Of a stretch of DNA of 64,000 bases, positions 44,101 to 55,357 are shown piece by piece; within the stretch, counting starts at the first letter, position 1; every line of letters starts with the position of its first letter. The notes below the pieces were generated by a model. It was not told where the DNA came from. It did not search any database and saw only the letters and a program-made list of their open reading frames with translations. A program made the position numbers and the translations under genes. This DNA is from Klebsormidium nitens (lineage: Eukaryota > Streptophyta > Klebsormidiophyceae > Klebsormidiales > Klebsormidiaceae), in the NCBI GenBank assembly GCA_000708835.1, contig DF237002.1, forward strand, positions 91,091-155,090, read 5' to 3'.

Positions 44101-45310
44101 GGGACTCGACCAAGCTTCGAATGCTGAAGGCGACTCTAGTTTTGAGGAGAACAGATTTGGATGGGCTCTAACGTCTGTGGTTGGTGGGAAGAACCTGACA
44201 TCGACAGCCCTGGAAACAGGGACAGAGCCTTTTACCTGGGTCCCATGCTCTGTCTGGCTACCAATGCTGGCTGTTTGTCCAAAAGCAGGGCTCGCATTGG
44301 TGGCCAGAACACCCGTAAGTGCAGGCTGGCCTGGTTCGAAAGGCAGATTGCAGGACTGGCTGGGCTCTACACCCGCAATGTTACTTCTCTGCAGCTGAAG
44401 ATCGAGAGTGCTGCTTCCAGGATCAAAGTCACTGCTAATCGGGTTCTGGAGGATCGACGAGAGAAAACCCCCTGACTGTGTTTGGTTGGCAGCTTCAGAG
44501 GCTGGATCCACGTTGATCCGACCCTGCTGTTGATGCTCCAAATGCTGACTTGCAAGGAGACTTCTGTGCCTGCCAGAAAGCAAGGGATATCTATGAATGC
44601 GTGTCGCAACAACAAACGTCAAGCCAGCTTGATTTTTGGCAAGGGCGATCCAGTTGAATTGAAAGAGAAAATAACATCAGACAATCAAAAGCAGCCTCAA
44701 AGAAACTCCCAAGAATTTTCGGTTTTCAGCTCTATAATGCAATATAGGAAAAAATCAGAATCCTGATAATTCAGTCAGACCTCTCAATCCTTCACAGCTT
44801 CAAGAGTGGCTCTGAACTTTGGCATTGAATAGTTGGCTCTAAGAAGTTAAGTTGGCCACCCACCAGTCTGCGTTGTATCTCTTGAAGGGGTATGCTGGAT
44901 TCTGCAGTTGACTCGAACAAGCAAAGCTTGGAAGTGATAGCTGGCTGGGCAGTGGACAAGCTTCTGTGCCACTGTAAAAACCTGCAAAAGTCCTGATTTT
45001 AGAGTCGTAATGCATTACAAGTACTGAATGCAGTTTCTCTAAGTTACACACCAACAAATCAACATTGAAAATGGAAGAGCTCTAGATCTGTTTATTTTCA
45101 TCTTCGTTCTATTACTGATTGAGAAAATCAACCCTTCATTCCTTCGACAAGGCAAACAGTTCTAATCATACAGATCCAGAAACAATCTGCAGAAAAGCGA
45201 TCACTTTCAAACTCACCGTGAAGACCTGTCATGTTTGACAAGGGCAGTTGTGAAGCTCCCGAATCATTGACAACGGGGAAGAAAGCGGTCATCCAGTCGT
45301 GGGGCTCCAT
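41172..45310 (-). CDS. Large disordered nuclear protein with AT-hook and winged-helix-like C-terminus, 6 exons, 971 residues
   Basis: Exons are 45310-45217, 44981-44864, 44569-43237, 42973-41859, 41628-41562 and 41360-41172 (2916 bases, all phases agree). The N-terminal half is low-complexity and Ser/Gln/Pro-rich. From about residue 640 it becomes extremely Lys-rich, with an AT-hook-like KKRGRPPKH near residue 695 and many KKK runs. The C-terminus (about residues 850-920) is compact: RIQKFARYILNYIGRERTPESV, then NTPDTSKALRMLVSDKKVNR, then RGTGGRPDPFIYKITKKG. The helix-helix-basic wing ending in GGRPDPFxYK resembles a winged-helix DNA-binding fold, and the tail is Pro-rich. I infer a chromatin or DNA-binding role in the nucleus; I do not recognise a named family. 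Because the conserved piece is split over exons 4 to 6, its correct reassembly supports the model. Confidence 0.75.
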
Positions 45311-46993
45311 TTCGAAAATCTGACACAGTCCTCAACTGCAAAGACTACCCTCCAACCAGCCCTCAATTTCAAAAGCAGGTTTTCTGCTTCGTTAAACCAT
45401 ACTGCTCTCAGATCAGACCTTCTCCTCCAAGAGAGTATCTTTTTGAGATTAAGTCCCGCCTGTTCAAAGCCAACGGCTCCCGAGGAGCTCAACGCTCAAG
45501 CCATCGTCCCTGCTTCTTTCCTGTCCAGGCAACCTGTTACAACGCACGCCTACCATCTCGAAGCCGCACGCTCCCAAAAAAGATCTTAAGGCTGCAATCT
45601 CCCGCTCCATTCTTCCTTTGTGGCTTGAATCAGATCACGGCGTCCTGTTTCTCCGTGCATGTTCAGTTCTGCTAGTGCTTCTGCTCTCGACTTGCTTCGT
45701 CGTCGATCCACATCAGACAATTTATCCAGGCACATGCGCTTCGACGGGGCCACGTGACGCTACAAGCCGAAGCCTTGCAAAAGAAATCATGTGAAGTGAA
45801 TCAGATCGTTTGAGTGGGATGATCATGAAATAGGCGGGAGGAAGGAATCCATGACGATCGGACGGTCCACGTTTCGCTGGCAACAAGCGGGAAGATCCTG
45901 TGAGCGAAAAGCACTGGCGGAAATGGATTTGAATACGAACAGAGATTTGGCAATGGCCTTGAGCGGAGCGAAGGTCGAACTGCATTCACGATATAACAGT
46001 AAGACAAGATTTTGTCAATAGTATTGTCTGCATCTCTAGACTCGATTAGTCGTTCCTGTGGCCGGATCGCTGGAGGATTGTGTGACTCTGGCCGGGCTTG
46101 AGTTAACATGTCGGAATGTCACCAGTGATTACGCTCTGCATGGGCTCGCTCAGTAAAGCGTTGATCTGGTTCTGACCTTGACAAACATTAGCTTCTCAAT
46201 CAATCACTTGCTCCGCGCATGGCTCGCGCGACCGCCAGCTTGCAAGTCCGCATGGCGGCCCCCATGTGATTTGCATGTGACCATACGTGGCCTACAGCGC
46301 GGCGCCCACCATGTGCTCGGGCCAGCTTACAGTGCTGACGTATATGGTAGCATGAGCCACTACTAAGTTGCACGCGACAAACTACCGATGATCACGTACG
46401 TCAGATCCAATTGCACATCTGCAGAATCCATGTCCTCGGCAGCATCTAGATATGCACCTTGATGATCCGATCGGACCGTAGTTATAGTAAGCCGCCTAGC
46501 GGGGTATGTGGAGAAGATGCATGCGGGCCTAGCTGCAGCTTCTGTATGAATGCTCGAGTGCAATATTTATACAGGAAATTCTACGCACAAAGCCTCAGGG
46601 CAGATAATCCCGAATCAAACGTTTGCACAATGATATTTCACGTGTGGAACAAGACAAAGTTTATGCAATACAGATCCGTTTAGGCAGTTCTGCAGGACTT
46701 GCCGCGCACGCCTAGCTAGCTATCGCCATGAAGCTTTTTATAGGGGCCACATATGGGGCATGCGCGGTCATGTATCCAAAATCTTGCTGCGGCCTGTTTG
46801 CATCGTTTTTGACAGCATCTGGCTGATTCTAGGCAACTGTACTAATGCAAGACGAGGCGTATTTTGCACTGCACTGCGGCATAGATCACTTGAAGCACAT
46901 GCTGGCATGCTGCATCGAGTGTATAAGTTCGTCGGAGTACTAGAAAGGTAGACATACACATGCGCGTTTTACCAGTAGACCTCGAAACAAAGA
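45311..46993. other. Intergenic region, nothing recognised
   Basis: The promoter of the AT-hook gene should lie just above 45310 and the 3' end of the DUF218 gene just below 46994. The frames are short and unlike proteins. A GC-rich patch near 46210-46340 has several CATGTG repeats, with a loosely similar look to 19600-19690 and 59160-59220, but I cannot define a unit. Confidence 0.45.
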
Positions 46994-49900
46994 TCAGTCC
47001 CAAGGTAATCGTCCTTGATACAATCGCGGCCCGCAGTATGTAAAAAGCGCTTCCATCTCCGGACAACCTTGAGGGTACGGCAGCCTCCTCCGATAAGGGT
47101 CCCTCAAAAGCCTCTTCTCGTGCAGCGCGCCGTTGCAGCCGTATGGATCTTCTTTGTACATGGCCGCGACCTGCAAGCGAAATGTCACGTGAGGGAACTT
47201 TCCGTTTCAAAGATTCTCTGCGACTCTCTGAAACTGGAAAGCCACCTGTGCTCCCTGGCGTGCAACATACTGAATCTAGCTAGAAGCAATTGAAGGTACA
47301 AGCAAGCTTCATGACCACACGATGTGCAACGGAAACCTGCGTTGCGAGAAACTTGTCGTCTTCTTCGTAGCAATCTTCTTTGCATGAGTACTGCTCACAA
47401 TCAGCTCTGACAATAAACAAGGAATGAAGTACTGAGAGATAGCGGAATTCGAAAACTCGTGGCGACTTCGGATGTCCTGCTGTCCTGGTTGGAAATCCCT
47501 TCAAGACGACAGGGTTCGATAGGGAGAAGGAGCAAATCAATTGTCGGAAGCTGTCGGAATTCCATAAAAGGATCGGCTGGCGTCTGTAGAGTCCTATCAA
47601 GAAGCGCTGAAGCTACCGCCAGGCAGACGGGAACGGGTGATACAGTTCGAAAGCGAGGTCTGGCACCACAATTGAGCGGGACGCATCGATGCTAGAAAGA
47701 CAGAAGGAGAGGTTGAGGACAGTGTCGGTTGGCACCAAACTTCACTGGAAGTCTTAGATAGTCCATATGTGGCTGACACGTACTAACGAGCAAGGTACAT
47801 CTACGAAGTCTGCTTCGGGCTGCTTCAAGCTGCTTCAAGAGTGGTGCGCACGTCCCCTCAGCTGCAACAGAAGTCCTGAACTCCTGTGTGACATCCCGAG
47901 AAGGCCTGACTCGCGACTAAGCCGGACAAAGGGACAAATTGGGCCGATCGATTCGGCAAAAGTCACAATTGTGAAAGAATGACGCCACCTACCTTCGCCT
48001 CGCCTTCCCGCGCTGCCGTTTGCACCGATTCCGCTGCCGGGGTCCCCACGTAGAAGAAACGGCTGGCGGGAAACGCGATGGCGTCTCGGTGCAGGCTGGC
48101 AAAACGCCCCTCCTTGAACGCATAACTTACGACCTGGGCCGCAACATACGGACGGTTATTGAAATGAGTGGAATGAACGGTGACAAGCAGAAGGTTACAA
48201 GTACTGTCTTGGATGCGACCTTGACTGTGTAAAAGGAAAACCTGCGCCGATCGAACAAGCCGTTTTGACTGTTCGTACAGGGGCTGGATACTTGTCCTGA
48301 ATCTCGCTTCATGGAGCTCCGTTAACCGTCGATTGGGCCTTATTGATCGCTCAATGATCGACACTTCCCTCAAACACTATCCTATTTCGCATCCGCCTTT
48401 CTGCCTGCTTCTTGAGGGACTCCTGCGACAGAAGCGAACCGACACGCAATGCTTCCGCAAACATCCTACTCTAGGTCTGGTAGTGCGCCGCATCTGGTAA
48501 TGCATCGCTTCTGGTAGTGCATCGCTTCGCATGCACTCCCCAATGCCAAAAGCTCGCGAGGACTTTTAAAAAGCCAGAGCCGTACCGTGATATTTAAAGG
48601 GTAGTGGCCCGTGAGCTCCCGGAAGCGGCACACACTGAAAAGCAGGTTCTCAAAGCTGTCCCGCGCGTGCTCTTCAGTGACTGCTCGGCCCCGCACGCTC
48701 GCCGCCTGCCCTGCACAGAGTTTCAGTGGTAGGCATGCCGTTAGGGCCAATACTTTCTGCCTCCTTTCTAGTTTCTGTGTCCGAGTTGTCTTGTCCCCTA
48801 TCGCACATATTGAGGACCCTTGGCTTCTTTCTTCCTTTCCTTCAGCTTCTCTTGTCATTGCACCAGGACCACATACGAGCAGGACCCTCGCCCTGATGGG
48901 TTCATGGAGAAGAAGGCAAGCCAATCAAGATCGAAGATGCACAGGAGGTGCATCTATTACGCACCAAAAGTTCAGATTGACCTTTCTATTCCTCTACTCT
49001 GTGTGGCAGATTTCCTCTCTCTCTACTCTGTGATACGACTTTTCTCATGACGAAGGTTGCCATGATGTTTTCAAACAAACGGAATCAACCTACGAATCAG
49101 TGATCTCCAGGTCGTTAGTCCAACGAAGCTAGTCGGTTGTTACTTTTTCCCATCATCCAATGCATCCTTCCCATGGAGCAAGAAAACCGAAGGAGTGGGA
49201 AGGAAGCTACTAGAATGACAGCAAAGCTCTCAGCGTAACATTGACACCCACCGTACCAGTCTGCAGCGTCCGCTACGGCCCAGTAGCTCTGAGCTTCGCT
49301 CTTCGGGCCGGCCTCCCGCCGTGTCTCTCCGCCACTGAACATCAGCAGGGCTCTTGGGTCCCTGTCCAGATGAAAAGGACGACCGCCATGGAAACAGAAT
49401 ACGGGGGCCTAGCTGTTCAGTTCTGGTGAGTGAAGCATTTGACAGGGACATTTGACATTCCATTGGCGACAGTTTGAGAACGTTAGAGAAGTTCGAATAC
49501 TTGGGAGTCATTAAAGCCTCGGAATGTTGTCAGGGAGTCTACAACGTTTGATTGGAGACCTACCTTGCAGCCTCTTTAATGCCTGCCCTGATGTGGTCCA
49601 CAAACGTTTGTGCCTGACCAGCGGCCTGCTGGTATGTCTCCAACCACCACGAACTCTGGAAGCAAAATTAGGTGGAAGTTTTTGTCAGCCTGAAACAGAT
49701 CATGGGGACTGGACAAAGAGCTTGATTACGATGAAGCTAGATTTGATTGTGGCTAAGCTAGATCAGGTCACCTTGGATCAGAGAGAAATTGAACAGCATC
49801 CTACTTCGATAGATCCTTCATAGGATGCGCATCAAAGCGAAGAGAACTTGGTTGATGAAACAACCCATGGGCAGATCTCCACACCAGAACTTGGAACATC

Positions 49901-50757
49901 TGGCGTCACTTCAGAAGTGACTCTGATATTGACAGACTCTGTTGATCAGACTTCGTCAACTCTGCGTGATTTTGCTTCCACTGCACATAGTCATCAGTTA
50001 TGCCTTTCCAGGTGCTTTTAGCAGGGTGCTCGAGGACTAAACCTGGTTTCTCAAGTGCCTGCAGGGCTGCACTTCTAACTTCGCCAAAGCAAGCCCTGCC
50101 GCAAGGTGATGTCACTCTCACATGAGCTTAGCTGTTGCGGTTACTAGTAAGCTCTCCCCCAGGAGCTGGAACATTGTCTCGCCAGAGAGCTTGACTACCT
50201 CCTTCATTCTCACAAACAGACTCCCTCGTTATTTCCATGTAATTAAGTGAGTGAGTCATTGTGATCCTCACTTTTTAGGAAGTGGTGAGCTGCAACTGCG
50301 ACCGCATTTGAAAGAGAACATAGTAACTGTGGGTCCTCCATTTCTAGCTCCAAAGAACTCCGAACCTCACCTCCGCGTCAGCATTTACGTAGTTGGCACT
50401 TGTGAAGACAGCATGTCCGGCCACCATCACAAGGTTTGAGAACCCAGCGAAAGGGGCTGGTCGCCCACCGTACATCTCAAGCCCATTACTGTCTAACAGC
50501 TGCCTACTTCTAGAACCAATCAATTGGAAGCCTACCAGCAGCCCAAAGCAGATGAGAACCACTGCAACAAGCATAGTCCTGTAGTGCCTTGCCCTAGAGG
50601 CACCAAGAACTCTGCTGCCGCTCCCGAGTCTGAGCAAATCGCCAAGGAAGCCATGTCGATCTTTCGGTGGACTTTTCAACCCTGATTCAAGATCGTCCAT
50701 GGATGCGTCCCGCAAGCGTGCCCCGCTCAACGTCAACATACTAGAGGAACGCAGCAT
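46994..50757 (-). CDS. DUF218 domain membrane protein, 6 exons, 343 residues
   Basis: Exons are 50757-50371, 49655-49564, 49361-49252, 48710-48586, 48133-47993 and 47170-46994 (1032 bases, frame kept). A short basic N-terminal region is followed by a single hydrophobic anchor (residues about 61-80, TMLVAVVLICFGLLVGFQLI), giving a probable type II membrane protein, perhaps of the Golgi or ER. The rest is a DUF218 (YdcF-like) domain: NLVMVAGHAVFTS, WWLETYQQAAGQAQTFVDHI, ALLMFSGGETRREAGP, SEAQSYW, TEEHARDSFENLLFSVCRF, YPLNITVVSYAFKEGRF, FPASRFFYVG and DPYGCNGALHEKR with a final PYPQGCPEM. Some bacterial relatives act in cell-envelope or polysaccharide metabolism, but the eukaryotic reaction is unknown. 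The SGGETR and ARDSxENL motifs, which probably form the active pocket, are intact. Confidence 0.87.
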
Positions 50758-52342
50758 GAAGTTGCTGCCCTGCTTTCAGATGAGTCTGGTAAAACCATCG
50801 GCGGCCAGCTTGGGCAGCGCAATGCAGGGTCAGGCCGCTTCCTCATCATGAATTCTGCATTCAAAATTTGCAAAGAAGGTCGTCTTGTGATGGTCACTTC
50901 ATGAACACGTGCACACCCGGGCGCATAACACATAAAACATCAGAGTAGCGTTCGTAAATGCAAAGGCTACAGCTGTGATCGGCTTGGCTGGCTATAGAAC
51001 AAGACATCCAATCAAATGCAGCGCTCTCGTTGCCTCCAGTGGCAGCCGCCCTCTGCTGCTGAGCTGCGCTGATCTGCAGCACGGCTGCCTGAAACACGAG
51101 GTTATTGGCATGGTTAAAGTTTTGGTTAATTTTAAACTATTTGTCGGAGTACCGCGCCGCGCGGATTGTTGAACCTGCTAACCCTGTGTACCGCGCGGCC
51201 GCCGTAAGCGTGCCCGCGGCCGGCCCAGGGCCTACATCGGAAAGGGCCCAGGCGCGTAATGCCTAGGTACATGGGCATATACTGGGCCCTGGGTGGCATG
51301 GCGTCAGGCCTTCGCAGATAAGGACCGATCTTGGAGGAGCCACGAACCGCATAGGTATGTCGATTTCCAAAGCTAGCAATCATTGTCGCTTGGGCATCCG
51401 AAGGCGCATGCAAACCCAATTACATAGTGTTGCAGCGTCAAGCCAATGTCCAATCAGACCAATGTAGAAACCGGAGGAAAGCTTGACTGCAGAAGCATCC
51501 ATCCTAACAACTGATAGCCATTGCCTAGACGGCTTTTGATGCACCGCCTTGAAGATTACCCATGCGCTAGTTAAGCTGTCAGATTTCTCCCCGGAACCAA
51601 GCCACGGAACTAAGCCTTGAAGCTTCAAAAAGTTGTGGACCCGAAACTTCGTGATCGTTACAACTTCTCATGCATAAAACTTCGTAAATCTGTCGAGACC
51701 GACACAGTAACAAAAGTACGTACTTGTGCTCAAACACGCAATAACCACCACCAGAAAACGGCAACAAAGAAAGTTGCTTATTGTTTATCGTTTGTACCCG
51801 TGGCTTTCCTCCAAGTCTAGCTTTGTGCCGCGAGTACCTATGTTCCATACGCAATAAATGGTGCAGCCTTTCGCAATCTTTGATCCCAGCCTCCTGAAGA
51901 ACCCCTACCTTGCAGTCAGACTACCAATGTAGCTCAAGCGTACCAGTGACCATCTCAGTCTTTGGACCTTCCAATGAACTTCTTAAGACGACGGCAACTT
52001 CAAAGGCTCAGGTTTGGGTGGCGGTGCAGATCCAGTTGTCGGCCTGCAAAACAGGCCAGTAGACCCATTCAACCATCGTCTTGATTCACAGCTCAAGGGC
52101 AATATAATCTGAATCTTACTGTACACACAAACTCAGTAAGTCCTTTAACGACAACCAATTAGCGATTCTAAGACTCGTCTTGCCACAGGAAACCTCGCTA
52201 CAAGCACAATCGCCCTCCGACTATCACTCCGGCAAAGCTACAAAATTCGTCAGATACAGATATTATCACAGATTCGCCAGTCAGATATTCTACAAGAAAG
52301 AAACGATGAACTATTCTGGTGCAAAAGGAATGGATCATCGAC
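50758..52342. other. Intergenic region, nothing recognised
   Basis: This is the 1.6 kb between the DUF218 start and the phosphate carrier stop. I find no exon, RNA gene or ordered repeat. A GC-rich patch near 51180-51260 stands out only by composition. Confidence 0.45.
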
Positions 52343-54759
52343 TTACAGGCCAACGTAGACCTTGAATGCATCGTAGATGCCCCACTGCAGTCCAGTCAGC
52401 GTGCCGACCATGACAATCCTGAGCGGCAGGCCTCTGGTCATGAGACCAACGAGGCCAATATCCTTCACAGCCTGCAGATCCAGATCAGAACCTTTTGTCA
52501 GCAAGTAATCACTGTTCCATGCAAGAAGTACCTTCTAATGCAGCGACACTGCTGGTGAGCCAGTCAATAAGTCTCCCTCGCCTGGGAGCTTTTGTAGATT
52601 TCGAGGACTCCACGGACAACAGCTGATTATACACGGGCATGGTGGAATTCTGCAGTAACTTCTCCTTCCAAAATCTCAGCGGCAAGTCCAGATTTCCATG
52701 GCAAGCCCCAGAGACCATGTGGGAAGGAACAACTTCAGCCAGATCGAAATTCGAGCCCGTTTCGAAAGAGCAGATATCCAAGTCAGAAATTTTCACACCT
52801 CCTCACTCCAGAAAGGAGCCGCATGGACCAGTTGAAGGTGGGAAGGGGTGCACCGTCTGGCTGTACGATTGCGTGCAAGAACCTTCCAGGACCAATAGAA
52901 ATATCAAAAACGAGGACGAAACATAGCACAATCCAGCAACTGACCTGGCCAACAGTAGCGCCCTTCTTGTTGTTCAGGTATGACACAAGGTTGTCAGCAG
53001 GATGGGACACAACGGCGCAGAAGACTCCGGCAATATATCCTGCCAGGAAGCTGACGCCCAGCTGCGTCTGCTTGGAGCACTCGCTCTTGGGAATGGGAAC
53101 CACATGCTTGTACAGGGCCTCAACCGTGCTCTCGAAGCAGGCAAACTTCATCATCGTGTCTGTAGGAAGAGTGTGGTGATGTCAACGACTGAAATGCAGA
53201 TATTCGATGTTATGATCCACAAACGAGAGCCCAGCCCCTGCAAGTTGTTGCGATGATGCTGCAGTAGAGTAACTTGTCTTGAACAGTGCTTGTGACGCCA
53301 TTGCAAGTCAATCACAAGCAGACTAAAGAGGGCACCGGATTGAAGCCTTGGCTCTACCGCCCATCTACCAGAATTTCGTGTGCAAATTGAGCAGCAAAAG
53401 AATCAGGCTCTTCAAAGTTGAGCGGCACCAAAATCAGGCTCTTCAAAGAAGGCTACCAAAAGTGACAACACACTCACAAGGAATTTGGCGGCCCCACAGT
53501 GGTACAAGGCCCTTGTACAACCTGCAATTGGGAAAGTGTGTCTGCTTAAGATACCCTCAACAACTCAAGCACTGCAGGCTGCAGGGCTTCACAACCACCA
53601 AAACAGATGGGGTAAAGTGCAAAACGCAAGTTGCCACCAGCAAGGAACAGCCAAAGATCCACCGCAGCAAGAGCAGAAGACCAGTATCACTCACCCTCCA
53701 AAGCCCTCTGCTGCAATGAACTTCGGGAAGCCGTCAGAGAGGCCCTGTGCAAATCCAGGCTGCGTCTGCACGCGCACCTTGACAGCCTCAAATGGACAAA
53801 GGGCGATGTCTGCGATGAACTCTGCTGAGGCACTTCCAGCCAGGTAGATGAGCGTCTTGTACTTCTTCGCATTCTCCTCCCCGGCCAAATCAGAATACTT
53901 CTTCTTGAAATACTCGTAGAAGCCAAATTTGCAAGCTCCCTGAGCGGAGTAACCCAGAAGCGTGGGTGCCCAGCCCTTGAAGAAGCCCTTCACACCCTGC
54001 TCCCGGAAAAGAGTACCAAACCCGGACCCAATGCTCTTGTACTTGGTAGGATTGATCTGCAAGCAAAAGCTTTCATCGTTACCAGCTCTCCAGACCCAGA
54101 TCTCAAATCGGCTTCTACAATGGTAGAAGAACAGTCACAGGATATGCCTAGGCCTGCTGTGCTGAACAATCCAACAAACTCGGGCCAGTAGAACCTATTT
54201 ACATGGTCAGATCCTGTATCCAGCGCACACAACCTTTCCCCAGCCACAGCTTGATCCATGTAATATGGTTATCTTCCAATGACCTCATGCAGGGACCAAC
54301 AAGGATCAATTACAGACTTCGCAATTATTGCTACTTACAATTACCAGCAAGACGATACTGATCAGCTAGAAGAGGACCAATCAATAATCAGCATCCTACC
54401 TGCATGTTGCACTTGACTAGATCCAGCGGAGTAACAGCCATGTGGGTGAGGCCGCAACTCAAGATCCCACCAACTGTGCACGCCGCATAGAACTGAGGCG
54501 AGTACATCTCAATCTTCCCTTCACCAGCAGCCGGCACAAAGACCTTCTTTCCGATGTTGAACTTCTCTCTCAAGCTGATCTCATTTGGGGAAGGGATGAA
54601 TTGGCTGGGAGCTGGGTCTGAAGCGGGGGCAGATGCAGGGCTGCCATTGCTCAGAGCAGAGAAAGCCTTCTTGGAGGTATACAAATGCGATGCAGGAGAA
54701 AGAGATGTGAAGGCAGTCGACTGCACGTCCTGAGCTTTCCAGGACAGAGAGAACGCCAT
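52343..54759 (-). CDS. Mitochondrial phosphate carrier (MPT3/PiC type), 5 exons, 369 residues
   Basis: Exons are 54759-54400, 54056-53695, 53521-53478, 53159-52945 and 52471-52343 (1110 bases, frame kept). The carrier imports phosphate with a proton across the inner mitochondrial membrane for ATP synthesis. Three mitochondrial-carrier repeats are visible, with signatures [34 protein letters not shown] and [16 protein letters not shown]. Other blocks are [73 protein letters not shown] and [20 protein letters not shown]. The first 85 residues or so are Ser/Ala-rich without helices and probably form the presequence. An in-frame ATG 60 codons upstream (54939) is an alternative start. I prefer MAFSLSW because the upstream part lacks family likeness. 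The gene is divergent from RNase H1. Confidence 0.93.
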
Positions 54760-55357
54760 GTCTATCCGCGCAGCTTGCACACCTGGACGAAGCGTTGTTC
54801 TCCGAGGGATTTTTGCTGCTGCTTCTGAAGGCAGAAACCTACGATCTGTTCTGACGGGCCCCGCCCAAACTGACTGGAACTTGATCCAGACCTTTCCTCC
54901 TCCACCACTGCACTGGTCAGCACTCAGCAGCAGCAGCATGGATTCTCGAATCTCAGAAGAGGGATTGCGAGTTCTGTAACCGAATCAGTGAAGTTCATCT
55001 GCAATTGAATCGAGGCGGTCGAAACTTTTAGAGAGTTCATTCTTAGCCGTTAGATTCTTCAGACTTAAAATATTCGGCGGACTTCCGAAGCAAGATCCGT
55101 GCATTTTGTCGAACAAACTAGACACGCGAACTTCTACGCAGGTGTGAGCACTGAGGCCTGCATTGCATGGTGACTCAACTTCTTGCTCAATTGGACTTCA
55201 CCGCCATGGCATTCGGATGACCACTTTCCACCAAGCAGCAATCAGACGGCCAAGAGGGCGCAGGCCACCTGAACACCCATTGGGGAGTGCTTAAAGGGGC
55301 CCCGTGGGAGGGCGCTGGAATTAAAACGTGCGAGTTGCGAATTATTCGTTCCGAACG
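54760..55357. promoter_or_regulatory. Bidirectional promoter region of the phosphate carrier and RNase H1
   Basis: The two start codons face away from each other across 598 bases, so both promoters and 5' UTRs must lie here. I did not find a convincing TATA box or a conserved element. The left part, up to 54939, is an open frame that could extend the carrier N-terminus. Confidence 0.55.

Noticed and set aside
53390-53455. Short direct repeat (AATCAGGCTCTTCAAAG) in a phosphate carrier intron as another junction ghost
   Set aside because: It is a 35-base local duplication that contains no exon edge or splice site, so it does not belong to the junction-ghost pattern.
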